Shown here: in pieces, positions 29,739 through 43,500 of the stretch
Position numbering within the stretch: position 1 is the first letter of the stretch
Layout of the letters: every line of letters begins with the position of its first letter
Assembly: GCA_033032175.1 (NCBI GenBank)
Contig: CM065312.1
Span: 20,868,001-20,932,000 of the forward strand
DNA: 64,000 bases
Origin: Saturnia japonica
Lineage: Eukaryota > Arthropoda > Insecta > Lepidoptera > Saturniidae
Reading direction: 5' to 3'
Notes under the pieces: generated by a model
The model's database searches: none
What the model was told of the DNA's origin: nothing
Seen by the model: only the letters and a program-made list of their open reading frames with translations
Position numbers and translations under genes: made by a program

Positions 29739-32700
29739 ATGCCTGCTAAAGCTGTGTGTGTTCTTAAAGGAGATGTGAGCGGCACAGTTTTCTTCGACCA
29801 GAAGGTAATTGAACTTTTTTACTCGAGCAATGGAAAAACACTAATTGATTGATAATGTCCTTGAAAAATTACTTTTTACATTTAATTCTGAAGTATAGGG
29901 AACTCGTTATTACTATAATTACACTGTAGGTAAATTGTATTAACTTTGTAAATGTATGTGTAGTCTTATCGTGCCGGTAAAGACTTTTCTAGAAGCGCAT
30001 ATTTATAAACATTATAATTGAAACTACGAAGTAGGTACCTTTAAGTAAAGTAATGACGTAACAGTGAATAATATTTATTTTCATATGTTATCGCTAATGT
30101 ATAAAGTAAGGACTCATTCACACATGACAAATGGATATATGACCGTATTCCCAGAATCAATCAATCGGTTTTATAGAATCACCAGACTTCCTTCAAAAAT
30201 GATCTTTCAGCGCACCAAGTGTAGGTAGTTGATTTAAATAATCACCATTTGCCTCTTGTAAGAACCAATACAGGCCAACATTGCCACATATTTCGCATGC
30301 TTTCCTTCTTTTAAAGTTGAAAACATACATACAGTTCAATGGGCTTTTCACTTTTCAAGATTTATTGATCAGTTTTTAAAATCAGCTTATAATAGATGCC
30401 TATCATGGTGAGAAAACCTAAGTGTGGTTTACTCAAAAAGTAAACTAAGTAGCGAAAAAGTAGCTATATGATATTTCATGACATAATCAATTTTTATGCT
30501 AAATTCCATTAGCATCAGTGTAGCCCTTTGAGTGATTGATGGACAAAAATTCAAACACACATATATTGGATATTAAATTAACTTGATACAAAGAAGACTT
30601 TATAATAGACATTTATATTTTACAGGATGAAAAATCACCAGTGGTTGTTTCTGGAGAAGTGAAAGGTCTTACTAAGGTATTTGAAAATTTATGATATACT
30701 TTCAGTATCTCCCCTCTCTCCTCATCTAACAGCCAGTTGCAGTTCTTGGGTGAATCTAAGCACTTACATTTTTGCTGTGTCATGTTTGTCATTTGAAAAA
30801 GGTGGTGTTAGGTGATTTTCCATAACACATTTTTTTTTTCAATTGAAGTAGATGTGTCTCAAACACTTACTTTCAAGTATATTTCCACAATTGAATTTAA
30901 GATGCTACCATATTAAAACATTTAACATCAGAGGTCTATGATGTGTTCTTGATAATCTTTGAATACACTCAAAACATTTAAATTTATTTAAAACTCAGTC
31001 AAGTTCTTTAATATTCTATTTAACATTTGCAAGTACCAAATCTTTTGCTAAACCTTGTGATATGTGACTTGCCTTATATTCAACTACATATTAATATGTA
31101 AAACATACAGATTGGATACTCAAGGATACGCAAACAACATCCTAGATTCATTTTCATGGTTTAGAATACTTACAATACCTTCACCTATGTTTACAAAAAA
31201 TATATCTTCTAGGCTGGAGTGAAGATGTGCACGTGGATATGTTAAACTGCCTAATTAACCTAGTGGTTGTAAGCGCGACTGCTATGCTCGAGATTGTGGG
31301 TTCAATTCCCAGGTTGAGCAAAATATTATTGGGTTTTTCTATGAAATTCTCAGTTGCAACTTGTAGTTGGCTTTCTGCCCAATTAAATAGGCTTGCCCCC
31401 CATACATAGGATCTAAAAACATACCTGGCAAACCATTAATGTACTTTAGTAAACCTCTGCCTAAATCTTTGGGGATCAGATGTGATGGTATGTTATGTAT
31501 GAATATGTTAAAAGTTACTTATCATAATGATATTACAAAACTTAATACTGACCTTTTAATTATGATAATGATTGTAACAATCTTTGAATAGATATTATTC
31601 ACATTGTGTAACTGTTAGTTAACATGTTACACATTGTGAATTTGCTTTGTCATCCTGGAAACTTAATGTTTGTTTCTTTAGTAATTTATGACACTGATAA
31701 GAGGCAGTTAATTTTAACATAATATTTTTATATAGTGAGTACACAATTATTGATTAGTAATTAGTACATGAAAGAGAGTTGTTTCTTTAAATAAAGTTGT
31801 TTTATTATGTAACAGTAAAAGTAACACTGAAGTCTGTTTTTTCAGGGTAAGCACGGCTTCCATGTGCACGAGTTTGGTGACAACACCAATGGTTGTACAT
31901 CCGCTGGGGCTCACTTCAACCCTCAGAAGATGGAACATGGTGCTCCAAATGCGGATATCCGTCATGTTGGAGACCTTGGAAATATTGAAGCTGCCAATGA
32001 TGGTGGTGTTACCAAGGTACCAAATGGAACTTACTACATAGTCTTAACTTAACTTTATAATTTTTTTACTAATATGGCTGACACAATCTTTGCAATAATA
32101 CAATTGGCCAAAATTTGAATAAGTGTAAAACCAAAGAACTATGAAGTGATAGCTGAACATAGAAGTCCAAATATTAATCCACATGTAGTTGCCGACTGTT
32201 TGTACATTGCAATGACATGTAAACAAATTGTAAATATTGGTCAACTCATAGACTGAAGACTGAAGCTACATAATATAACTTGTAGTATAAACAAATTCAG
32301 GTGGAAAATTTGAGATTCTTAGGTAATTCAAAATTAATAATAGTAATCTAAATACCTACTTTACTCTTTATATGTGAATATCATTGTGTTATAGTTTTAT
32401 GTAGATATTTTTATAAACCCCTAAGAGTCAATGGGTAAATTTACATACATACAGTAGTTTTTTTAAATGTTGGGAATATGTTTTATTTTTTTATGAGAAC
32501 TTCTTGCTTTCTTGCAATCTGTGGGAGTGATTTTGTGAAAAGGGACGAAAATTGTGTAACAGGAAGCCAGAGAAGCGCAAGCTATTTTTTAATTTGACCA
32601 ATGAAAATGCACAGTGGTAGATTTGGTCAAAGAAAGAGAAATAGAGAAGGGGAATGCATCAACTGTACGCTTAATCTATACAGTGATGTGTATAAAGTGT

Positions 32701-33021
32701 GCGGTTAGATAAAGTAATTTATATGTGTAAACTATAATTTAGTCAGATATTACACATCATACTATTATTGTGACTATTGTAAAGCTCGCTCATATTTTTT
32801 TAATTGTTTTGTTTTTAATTTTGTGTAATTATTATCTTCTACAGGTATGCATCCAGGACTCACAAATCTCTCTAGTTGGACCCAACAGCATTGTTGGGCG
32901 TACTCTGGTAGTCCATGCAGACCCTGATGATCTTGGGCTTGGAGGTCATGAATTGAGCAAGTCTACAGGCAATGCTGGTGCCCGCATTGCGTGTGGTGTC
33001 ATTGGCTTAGCCAAAATTTAA
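29739..33021 (+). CDS. Sod1: Cytosolic Cu/Zn superoxide dismutase, complete, four exons
   Basis: Exons 29739-29804, 30626-30676, 31846-32016 and 32845-33021 join in phase 0 to give 154 residues, the usual length. It converts superoxide to oxygen and hydrogen peroxide in the cytosol. Copper ligands are His45, His47, His62 and His120; zinc ligands are His62, His70, His79 and Asp82. The structural disulphide Cys56-Cys146 and the active-site Arg143 are present. No signal peptide, so this is the intracellular form. A polyadenylation signal AATAAA lies at 33124. Intron 2 holds a tRNA-derived SINE. The gene converges with RPP40. All conserved residues are intact and all splice borders are AG/GT, so it should be functional. 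Confidence 0.97.
31238..31490 (+). mobile_element. tRNA-derived SINE, family S2, in SOD1 intron 2
   Basis: Head with A box (TAGTGGTTGTAAGCGCGACT, 31261-31280) and B box (GGTTCAATTCCC, 31299-31310). A related head (CTAAGTGCGACTGGAATGC, then TGTTCGATTACCAGG) occurs at 45240-45305. Confidence 0.6.
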
Positions 33022-33123
33022 GCTTTTCTTTAGCATTGTACATAGTGACTTAACATTGATTGATTCAAATATTTGTTTTCCATAGATGTAATAATATTAG
33101 TGGTCAAGCCACACATGCATTTA

Positions 33124-33129
33124 AATAAA
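33124..33129 (+). terminator. Polyadenylation signal of SOD1
   Basis: AATAAA about 100 bp after the stop. A second candidate lies near 33225. Confidence 0.6.
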
Positions 33130-33409
33130 TATAATTAACATCTATGTAGTTTGATGTACCTAATATAAAGGCATCTAATTTGAGAAATATTTGAACCAAT
33201 AAGTCTTTTGAGTCCTTTTTGAATCAATAAACCTTTTAGACTTGAAATGGTTACTCCTAGGTAGTAAGAGTCTAAATAAACATAATTTATTTAATAGCAT
33301 TCCTGGCATTGTTACAAATTGGCTTTGGTTTTTTATTATTACGGTATTGGAAACAGTTGTATAGGTATTACTTCCGCAAACTGTTTTGTTTCAATAAAAA
33401 AAGTTAATT

Positions 33410-33500
33410 ATATATATATATTTTCGTTTTATTTCCTATTAAGTCATGCAAACAACATAAATCTAACAAATTATTATATATATATATATATATATCTAAT
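33410..33500. repeat. (TA)n microsatellite
   Basis: An imperfect TA run near 33410-33420 and a longer pure run at about 33474-33495, between the convergent SOD1 and RPP40 3' ends. Confidence 0.8.
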
Positions 33501-33768
33501 ATTACAGAAAATTGTTTTGTTATCTTTGAGATATAATAAAGTACTGCATATTTTTAATAGGGACAGTAAAATATACAGAATTTGAAAAATATTACAAATC
33601 AATTGATTAGGTCAAAGTTTTTGACTCCCACGATTTTTTGCCAATTCTTATCTGGATATAAATATTTTGAATTAGTTCTAGAATGTGTGCTTTATTAGTA
33701 TTTAGATTAAATATTCTGAAAAGTTCAATTTCAGGTAGAGGTAGCAGTAAAAATTAAATACAAAAATC

Positions 33769-34791
33769 TTAGGAATATTTTATTTGTCCGATTGAATAAA
33801 CTTTTTGTCCTTCTTGTGTAAAGAACATATTGTATGTAGAATCATGAGCCTGAAAGATCTTTGGACTACCGAGAGTCCACTGCCAAAGGCTATGCTCACA
33901 ACTTTGCACACTGAGAGATGCCCAGTAATTATCCAAAGATCTCGACATAACATACTCTGAGATTTTATTACATATATTTATTATAGTTGATGGTGAAATA
34001 AAGCCTTTTGCTATGAGAAGGGATATTCTGTTTGTTTTCAATGAATTTTCACTATCTGGTTGGGTATAGGAACTTATGTATATTTCTTTTTGATTTAAAT
34101 TGCCTTCATGTGTTAACACACCAATCCATTCCACCATATCTTCAATATCTACGTCTTTTAAACATGGAACTTCAGTTATTGGTGGAGATATTTCTTTTAT
34201 ATTTAATGGTTTTGATGCAACTTCAAAATTTCTATCACTAAAATATTTTGCTATAGATGAAGGGCACACATTCTCCATATTAGGTTCCCATATTACATAG
34301 AAATTGAATAATTCTAACTTTTTCAGCATTCTGTGCACTCTGTCAGGTTTTTTTAATGTTTTTAAATCTACTAGTACTTCGTAATAATTGTGTGGCCTTT
34401 TTGTTCCCTCAAAACCTAAAGTTTGGTAGATAAATTCTAAAACATGCAAAGTAAGAGTGCCGTCTGGTGTTAAACAGAAACAATTTTGAGTAACACAGTT
34501 ACGGTCTACAGACAAACAAAATAGATGACCATTTTTAATGAAACTTTCTATAAATAATGGTTCTAGAAATTCAGTGAGGGGGCATTCTGATATTTTGTAG
34601 TAATCATTATCTTCTATCACTATGTCTTGAATAAAACCAGGAGTTTGTATTTCATCAGGGCAGGTTATAATGACGCTTTTGTAAAAATTATTCATAGTTA
34701 TAGTCCTAGTGATAGCTTCCATAGTTTCTTTTTCTTTCTTGGTGCACATAATTTTAGGATGTGGAAAATTCCATACTTCCGGGCACAGCAT
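33769..34791 (-). CDS. RPP40: Ribonuclease P/MRP protein subunit p40
   Basis: A single exon of 340 residues, close to the roughly 360 of the human protein. It is a protein component of nuclear RNase P and RNase MRP, which mature tRNA 5' ends and process pre-rRNA. Family-like segments in order: PLTEFLEPLFIESFIKNG (about residues 76-93), LTPDGTLTLH and YQTLGFEG, VEWIGVLT with the following ISSYTQPDS, IAKGFISPSTI, and a C-terminal W-x-SLSVQ then YNMFFTQEGQKVYSIG-like strand. The start could also be the internal Met at 15 or 24. It lies tail to tail with SOD1, with 747 bp between the stops. Recognition is by spaced motifs rather than long identity. Confidence 0.85.
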   Translation of the reverse strand: MLCPEVWNFPHPKIMCTKKEKETMEAITRTITMNNFYKSVIITCPDEIQTPGFIQDIVIEDNDYYKISECPLTEFLEPLFIESFIKNGHLFCLSVDRNCVTQNCFCLTPDGTLTLHVLEFIYQTLGFEGTKRPHNYYEVLVDLKTLKKPDRVHRMLKKLELFNFYVIWEPNMENVCPSSIAKYFSDRNFEVASKPLNIKEISPPITEVPCLKDVDIEDMVEWIGVLTHEGNLNQKEIYISSYTQPDSENSLKTNRISLLIAKGFISPSTIINICNKISEYVMSRSLDNYWASLSVQSCEHSLWQWTLGSPKIFQAHDSTYNMFFTQEGQKVYSIGQIKYS

Positions 34792-34892
34792 TTTTATTGT
34801 TTAGTATTTTGTTATTAGTGTACATAAACATAAATAAACAAATGTAAATTTGTAACATACCAAAGAAATAACCTCAAATGTTCATTCATGAC

Positions 34893-35225
34893 TGAATAGA
34901 CATGGGTAACACTGCGCTACGCCGCGCAATTGCGCCAACTCAGTATACTGCGCCGGATGTGTTAACACGCTTACTCCAAATGTGTTGGCGCACAGCGCAC
35001 TTCAGTGCAGCGTGCCGGCTATTACACAGCGACAAGCCGCGCCGCACCGCTGTACCGGTTATCTAACTCATACATTTCTCTAACTTGCTTGCCTCGCGTA
35101 CTAATATGCTGCGCCATGGCGCAAATTAAAGTTAACTCAATGCACCGGCCATAGACCAATAACCAGAGGCACCGGCGTAATATGCTGCGCTAGAGTTATT
35201 GAGCTAGCGCAAAAAAATTTGTCTA
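34893..35225 (+). repeat. Family MX copy
   Basis: Longest uninterrupted copy: GGTAACACTGCGCTACGCCG at the left and GAGTTATTGAGCTAGCGCAA at the right. It starts about 100 bp 5' of the RPP40 start codon, so it may contribute to that promoter region. Confidence 0.6.
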
Positions 35226-35244
35226 TGACTGACTTCTTGTTTTG

Positions 35245-35580
35245 GCTAGGCTTGTTGAAAAAGTATCGATGTATAGATATTTATAGACGTTAAATTTTGA
35301 TCCGACATATCTATTCAAAATATCGAAAATTGTATAAAAAACTTTTTTATTTTTTATTTAAGTAACTAAAGTCGCTATTATAATGTACATTTTGTATAAA
35401 AATTACTAGGTATTGATATTAATGAGCTAGGCTGGACTAAATAAAAATACATTATTATTTTAATATTTAACGCAATATTTTTGAAAATTTGACCGATGTA
35501 TCGATATTTATTTCATAATACTAATATTCATTTAATATTTATTTAAATATCGACATTTTTTCACATCCGGCATCCCTAGT
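35245..35580. repeat. MITE-like AT-rich repeat
   Basis: Opens with AAGTATCGATGTATAGATATTT and closes near ATATCGACATTTTTTCACATC, so the ends are roughly inverted. Similar TATCGATATT-type segments occur at 16450-16490 and 22775-22870. Confidence 0.45.
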
Positions 35581-35584
35581 TTTG

Positions 35585-35935
35585 GCACAACAAAAAAATA
35601 CTCAATAAAATAATCAATGTTTTTAGACTTCGTAAAATTTTATAATAAATACAAAGTGGGATCATTTTACAAAACGGTGGTTCTCTTGTCAGAACGATCT
35701 AGGGAATTTTTGTGACAACTCAAAATGCATGCTCGTACTTTATATTTATAACTCACTTCACTTGTACAACAACCAAACTATATCACACAAAATGCTACCA
35801 ATATTACATAATTTTTGGGTCAAAAAACCTAAGTTAATGAATCAAAAATAAAAACTACAACAGTCAACTCCAAGATCCCGCCAAAAACTAGACAGTAACC
35901 TGACTGTGACAAGATGTCAAATAGGGATGGCCATT
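35585..35935 (+). repeat. Dispersed repeat family F
   Basis: Shares GACTTCGTAAAATTTT, CAAAATGCATGCTCG-like and GATCCCGCCAAAAACT with 36040-36370, 47400-47815 and 53985-54620. Non-coding. Confidence 0.6.
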
Positions 35936-36039
35936 GATCAATGTTTTCTATATACTTCACACTGATTTTGACTTATTATATGCTTTTTCTAAGTATCTTG
36001 AACTGGAAATGATTTACTTACATCGATATTCTTCATTTT

Positions 36040-36370
36040 CTTTTGGCGCCGCCAACTATCCAGTAAGTTTTTTTACATCTCAAAATGTATATTTCCTATT
36101 TATTATGATCCACTTCACGTATGCACATTAACCAAACTATATCACGCAATATTAATTTGTTTGTACTGCAAATATGGTTTATACAAGCATACGGCCGGCG
36201 TGGCGGCGCGCCTTATGGTACGGCTACCGTATCGTACCACCAGTCAGGCTGCCCCAAGTCGCGAAAAATGCCACCATTATTACATAATATTGGCCAAAGA
36301 ACCTAAGTCAATGAATAAAAATAAAAATCACTGCCAAGATTAAGATTCGGCAAAAACTCCGACAAGATAA
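36040..36370 (+). repeat. Family F copy with an S3 repeat inserted
   Basis: TTTTGGCGCCGCCAACTATC and CCACTTCACGTATGCACAT belong to family F. At about 36175-36275 an S3-like block (AAGCATACGGCCGGCGTGGC to CAGGCTGCCCCAAGTCG) interrupts it, after which family F resumes at CCACCATTATTACATAATAT. Confidence 0.55.
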
Positions 36371-36756
36371 TAGGTTTCCTAAAACATCAATACATCAAGG
36401 TTATGAACAAAAACATCGAACATCGAGTTTCCACATATTTATGTGTTGTAAAGGGAGCTTGAGGGTTCGTACGAATGCAAAATATAAACTCTAGTTTTCC
36501 TTAAGAAAATAAAGGTCGCTCACTTTGGTAGTAACTACAAAAAGTGCGATGTTTTCTTAAATTAAGTTTTTTTATTTCGTTATGTAATGAGGATAGATAT
36601 GAAAATATATATTTTTCTAATATCGCTCATCTCTAATGTAAAAATCCATGTGCCAGTGATACGTTAAAGGTATGTAAACGTTCCATTCCGCGCAATAATC
36701 AGTTATTGTTATGTACAACTAACTGTACATTGTCTCCTTACATTTACACAGGGGTA

Positions 36757-37152
36757 AAGGGTAAAATAAACACATGTTCCTCCCTTCCTCCCAGGAGGCA
36801 GGGGCATGTATATATGTATATGTTAGTGTAGCTCGAATTTTACGGACACCGATCACTAAATACACATACGCATGGCTCCCTCCTTCCTCCCAGGAGGAGG
36901 GGAACGTGAATATGAGTATATATTAGTTAGCTCGAATTTGTAGGAGTAGGGAATTAGTCAGATCGCGACTTCTTTGCAATCGCGGCAACAGCCCAAGCCG
37001 AGGTCCGACCACTTTGGCATCCTTGCGTGCTTGTTGCCCACGCTTTCGCGGCTGAGTACCTTCAGCGATCGCCCCCAAGACCTGTAAAGCTGTAAAAGCT
37101 ATCAGCGGCTCTGTTATTGGATAGCGCCACTCAGGCTAACAGAAAAAAAAAA
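36757..37152 (+). mobile_element. Jockey-like LINE 3' UTR fragment
   Basis: Contains the TTCCTCCCAGGAGGCAGGGG segment twice (about 36783 and 36885), then GCGATCGCCCCCAAGACC and GGCTAACAGAAAAAAAAAA, matching the 3' UTR and poly(A) of 18540-18846. The doubled segment indicates an internal duplication or two partial copies. Confidence 0.7.
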
Positions 37153-37172
37153 TGAAGTCATGCGAGTTTTAT

Positions 37173-37272
37173 ATGGCTCCAATGATTTGGGTGAAACTTT
37201 GTATTGCAAGTTTACCTACATAATGTATGTTTCTTTTTCTAGTAAGACACAGAGTGCAACTCGGTCGCCCAG
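37173..37272 (+). repeat. Dispersed repeat family E fragment
   Basis: GATTTGGGTGAAACTTTGTA and GTAAGACAC match 53388-53475; reversed relatives are at 13905-13975 and 40835-40930. Confidence 0.5.
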
Positions 37273-37501
37273 ATATTTAAACTCTATCTATACATGAATA
37301 AACCATAAATTAAGTTACTACAAGCTATGGAACCCATCATAATGAATCAATATTAGCATAGTAGTGTTGGTGGTGTATGAACATATTAGAATAATTTACA
37401 ATACATTCAAAAGTCAATACATAGATAATTACATAGTTAACTTAAGATACCTACCTACAGTTTTATCGGTTTAACAAAAAACAGGTAAGTTTTTCTTTAC
37501 T

Positions 37502-37507
37502 TTTATT
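37502..37507 (-). terminator. Candidate polyadenylation signal of the JHBP-like gene
   Basis: AATAAA on the minus strand about 65 bp after the stop codon at 37571. Confidence 0.45.
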
Positions 37508-37570
37508 TAACCCAACACAATATTTTAAATCAAATACCTAAATAAAAAACTGCACTAATTAATATCACAT

Positions 37571-40500
37571 TTAGTTGGTATACAACTGATCTGCTGGTAC
37601 CGCCATGTAGAGAGCTTCCACTGCATTGACCACTTCTGTAACAATAGCCTTGACAATTGGTGGTGCGACCTCTTGCATCACATCCTTCCATTGGCTATTC
37701 ACGAAGTCTTCGACTGGTTGAGCTGAAATCATTAACAAATTAGTATAATACAACACAATCTGAAATGTAGGTAAGAATGGGTGAACATGGAGATAATCTG
37801 GTACGCGGTGTACCTTTCTGAAAAGCAAACGTAGGTTGTTAGATAATTAGAGATATTGGGATGGTAAGACATATATACAATTAATAAAATTGATTTGTCT
37901 GTTTGTAATGTCAAAATAACAGCGTTTTTTTTTTAACATTTTTGTCTGTTCCAGGTAATCTCCGAAACGGCGGGATCGATTTAGACGGAACTTTCACTGG
38001 TAGATAGCTGATTTTATAGGGAGTAACTTAGGCTACTTTTATTTTGGAATAAGAATAAGGGTTCCGCACAAATAAAAAAAACTGGCCATGGTGAATCAAT
38101 TTGGGCGCTTAAATGGATTTAACTGAGTAAATCGTAGGAGATATAGCAAATTAATGTACTAAATAAATAATTGTAGACATTAAAAAGACCTACAAACAAT
38201 TCAGCGAGAGTATCCGTCTATTCTAAGCATTTTTGTCTTTAAAATAGTCGGGAGCGGGGGAGCAAGATTCGCGCGGACATTATATAGTCCACGTGAGCGA
38301 AGCCACGGGCACAGCTAACTCTAACATAAATCCAGGGTTACAGGCTGCCATGATGACTTAGACTAGATGAAATTAGTATCATGTTATGTGCCTTGCCGGT
38401 TTTTACAGAATCGATATAGTATTTATTTTCTAATTCACTTTCTTAAAGTTTTTATCTCCTTGTCGCACCTCTCTAGCAACATCAATTTGTAGTTTATTTA
38501 ATCCTATTCTGCTTGTTCCGCTTGGAACTGATTGACAAAGTTACGTCTTTGGTTCAGAAGCGTAGGTAAATATCAAAATCGATTACACCTGTTTCGCCTC
38601 TCTACGAGGTATCATTAGAATGATTTGATTAGTTCCGTATGCTAGTTTCGAAGTAGTCAATATTGATCTGAGCAATTTGAAGAGGGCTCGTGGATGGTGA
38701 AGTGACGAAAGACGAAACACATTTAATTGGTTGTGGCAGTTACGCATCTCAACATGATAGCGGTCAATAAATTCCAAGCGGAAGAAACAAAATAATACTG
38801 AATGGGCTATTTAGAGTGTATTTTCGCAAAGTGACGCTTTTCATAATTAAAGAACTGCAGTTTTAAATCTAGTGAACATGTTACATTAATTTAACATCAC
38901 TTTCACATTATAATTGTCATATTTACGTATATTTTACATAATTATGATGAATGGGTGATGTCAGGTATAGGTTGTGAACGTGGGAACTTATTATGATGAA
39001 GGTGAAATTGCAGTTCACCGACGAAGTGATGACTCTGAGATTATAGTCATGGTAATCATCGCGGTATAGTGGTGAAACAACGGCCGGTGGTGGAGCACTT
39101 GATAAGTTGTGGCTTGAAAGCTTAGACCAAGAGATATTATTCTTTCTTGGTTTATCCTGTAACCATCTCCGGAAACATCATCTCCTAACATCCGTATTTA
39201 TGCCGTTCCACCCATAGATCTCTTTTGATTATTAAATTACCTAACTTTACCTTACCTACTACTTTCTACTACTTTACCTAAGACTTTGTTTCCGTTGAAT
39301 AGATTTTCGAACTCGAAGTGAGCGCCGGTTTTCACCTGGTAATTGTGTTTCCAGGAGTCAATATGCCAATGGGGTTGCCCGTCTGCGCCTGTCACTGTCT
39401 TCAATTGCGACACGGTTTTGATAATTATGTCACCTGGAAATAGATTGAGTTATCTTTATTATAGTTAAATATGTTGAAAAAGACAATTTGAAGCTATGTG
39501 AGTGATAATGTACTTATTAGTGGGAGGAGTGCTGGGAGGTAAGAAATTCCAACTACGTGGAGTAAGTACCCTGATAAACGAAACCGGGTTAGCAGACTAT
39601 TTATATCCGGTTTGATCGCACGACTGCCGTATAGTTGATGAAGAAACTGTCATAGCGACTCGCTTCGTTGCACCGCATTCCTATATCAACCAGTAGACAT
39701 AAGATCACAGTCATATCATGTCATATTTATATATGTAATAAATATATCTCCAATACAGACAGACACAACGATATGCTTTGAAAAAAGAATCTATGTGAAG
39801 AAAATGATTGAGGTTTGCCGTTGTGGGCGCATAAACTAGTCGATAAATTTTGATCAATTTTTTGTTTTTTTACACCTTAGATAGGTACCTACTTAGTTCT
39901 TATCTAAAAAAAAAAGTTTAAATAAACTACCTACGATTTTTATAGGCATTACGACACCCGATGTATTTTCGTTCAGTGGAAAAGTGGGGATTATATAATA
40001 TTAGTATCGATTAACGTGAACGAAGTCGCGGGCGGTTACTGGTAATGTAATAATGTTAATTTCACACGCTTAAGCAAAGAGTTGTTCCGTTTTTATTTTT
40101 GTAAACTTGTTTTTTTTTCTAGTCGTATTGTTTTTTTTGTGCTGTGGTGAAGTACACTGTACGAGGGCCATGAAGTAGAAAAAATGTCTAATTGGTTTGA
40201 AAGCATTCATCAACGAAGGTTTTAGTGGAATTGCCGCCATTTTACTTTACGATATTTTGTTTTACTTTTGAAATAATCGAATATCAATCATTCAAGAATA
40301 TTGATTATTTTTTAAAGAGGCATAATTCCATGTTAGTTGCCAAAAATCGCAAATTCATAGATATTACTCACGTATTTTGATTTTATATTTTCCTTCACCC
40401 ATGATCGGCAGGACAAGCAACTGTCCACCGAGTTTGTAATCTCCGGTCAGATCCACTGAACACTTGATACTAACTATTTGCTTCATCTTGGTAAAGTCGG

Positions 40501-43500
40501 TCCTGAAAAGAAAAAGAAATCCTATAAAATATAATTCGGAATCGTACAATGAACTCCTGTTATCCGTGAAGGAAAATACGTAGTATTAACACCAAAGCAA
40601 AGTTGTAAGGTATTTTCTAGTAGATGCACTTCTTTTTAGCTACCACCTTTGTTAAGAAAATTTTATCGCCAAGCACCTAGCGGCGAGTTCCGATAGATGC
40701 ACTTGAGAGATAATCGTATTCCCCTCTCTATATTTAGTGTGTAGTATTTATTAAGTAAAAATTCGATAAATATAACCAAATATTCAACGGCATTCTTAAT
40801 TGCTTTGCTTGGTATCTTAGAAAAAAAACTGCCTAGGTAGATTTGGAATATAAAACATTATCTAAATACAAAATTTCATCCAAATTGTTGGAGCCGTTTC
40901 CGAAAAACTTATATATATTTATACCAATATTATACAGAAGAAAGATTTGATTTTTGGGTTGGTTTTTTTTTCTTTTTCTTTTTCATCTATTTTTAATTTA
41001 GTGACTTGAGTTCAAAAAGAACATGTCATTGCTCATTAAAATGTCGATAGTTTTACACAAAGTATAAAAAATTGCTTACACGGGCGCGTTGGCGAGATTT
41101 GTCGTATAAAATTAACACGGGTGAAACCGTGGAGCACAACTAGTATAATATATACATACTACAATTGTTCACTTATAATAGTATTAGATTAATATTAAAG
41201 ACGGATTAATTTCTTTTTATTTAATGGCAACTGTTTTCATTCGCAATTCTGCCAACGTTGAGTGAATACAATATTTTTCTACTTTACAGCTCTAACAAGA
41301 TTGCGGCTTATTAAAAACTGTGCAGTCCAGAAGTTGAAGGTCTGGTGCTAATGAAATTAAAATGGGACTACCATTGGGGTTATGCCCTTTCCATCGAAAA
41401 AAGAATCATCTAAATCGATTCATAAACAAAATGGCTGAACATCCATTCAAAAAACATACATTCGAATTGAGTACATAACCTCCGTCTTTTTTTGGAGCTA
41501 GTTAAAAACATTACAAAACATGACATTGCATTGTTACAATTGTACGTCAAATTACAAATGTTCAAATGACATATTATGTTGTCCTTGTCCGACATACAAT
41601 GATAAATACAGCTGAACGTGTTTTATATTTTTACGTTTAGGCCACACTGCGAAATCTCAACTACCACAAGCTGCGAATAAAATTCCTCGCGATTTTATTA
41701 CCACTTGCGTTCGGCGTACACCTCTCTGCTCCATACCGCACGTGAAAATTTATTTATCGACGTACAACTTCTGCTGGAAATAAATTCACGCGATCTATTT
41801 ATACTCTAACCGTCGTTAGTTCGGGAACAGTCATAATGATTCTATGTGTGGCAGATGTCGGAGAAAGTTTGTGCGTTCTCTTCAACATGCTATATCCGTT
41901 TACTTCTACATCTTATCGGTATTAAAACGCATTACTTTACAACGCAAAAAAAAACCGTATACGAATTCCTAGAAAATAAAAAGGAGGCAACCGCCCGTGC
42001 CGCGTCGCGCGTCTCGCGTCTATTCACGCATATCTTTCTAATTCACGATATAATCAAGCAACCACTCAACCGCTCCAAGGTCCAAGGAGTCAGATTCGTT
42101 ATTCGGCTGAGTGCCTTCTGCAATCGTCCACAAGCACGGTGAGGCTGTCAAGTCATCCCGGCCTACAATATAGGCAGTTAAAAAAAAAAGAGCGGTTGAA
42201 CGCAAGCGGTTTGGCAGAAACCGCCGAAAAATCAACTCGTGATTTTATTGTATCATATAGTAACCGCACGCGGTTTTCGATTCATTATTGATTGTGCGAG
42301 CGCAGCGGCCTGTTGATGTACATTTAAAAAAGTATGTTTTCAAATATCTTTAATTGGTTAGTGGTTGTTTACATACTCTATTTTTTTAAACCAAAGCCAC
42401 AACTTATGTAACTCCAGATTCAACTAATAATAAATAAACTGAAATAAAATAGAGTAAGCGACAGCCGCAGTGCGCGTTTGTACGCGATTTGACGTTTTCA
42501 GCTTTTGAAAAACCGCTTGCGTTTAATCGCAGAGCGTGCTGAGTTGCTGTTCTATTTTGCATAACAAAGTGATCTACGAATGATGACTATAACTAAGGAA
42601 AACTTTTGAAGAATGCCGACGGGTTTATTGGTATCTCTATGTACATTTGTCTTCGTGTATGTGAATAAATAAATTATTTAATCGCTATATACAGTATTTG
42701 TTTCTTACCTGCGTACGTGATAACGCACCTATGAAAACATATAAAAACGAAAATATTGATAAGATGTTGCGTCAATTTCCGCATGGTAACCTCGACCTTG
42801 CACCTGCAGCCTTCAACCGGGCTTCAATGAAATAGGAATATCATGTCTTTAAATGGAATCGCACACACTGTGTCCAGTTTATATTGATTTAAATGTCAAG
42901 TGAATGCCAATGCGATTATAATTATTCGAGGATTCTCAAATATTAATATCGTGCACTGTGACCTGTTTTCAACCGACTGTGATAAAACTGATGAAAAAGT
43001 ATGTATGCCTATTCCTTTGGCACACTCTGTAGCCTAAACGGCTTGATGGGATTTAGCATACGAGGTGTCGTTATATTCATCTTAATTGTGAGAGTGACAT
43101 AGGCTATATAATATTTAAGTACAACGTCTGAGAATCAAATAAAACGTAAAAAATACTCAAGCGTTTTTGATGCAATCAGATTTAACATCAATCCGTTTTA
43201 TCGCTCCGCTCCCGGTTAAAAACTCGAGTTTAATGTAATAAAAAACCTACATACCTACTTAGGTAGGTACCTATACATATATGTTTTGTTTGTTATCCTC
43301 TACAAATTCATTTCATAATAACGTGTTAAATTTGTTTATAAACATGAAATTTCGCAAGTCTGCATTATAAATCGTTAGCAACGAGTATGACGTAACGTCT
43401 TTACATTGAAGCGCACAGTACCTATGGACCTACTCGCTACCTAATGGAACTCGTTTTGTAAATCTCAATGTTATACAGACAAAAAGCGGTTCTAAATATT

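Noticed and set aside
33474..33495. Possible structured regulatory element between SOD1 and RPP40
   Set aside because: It is a plain TA microsatellite.
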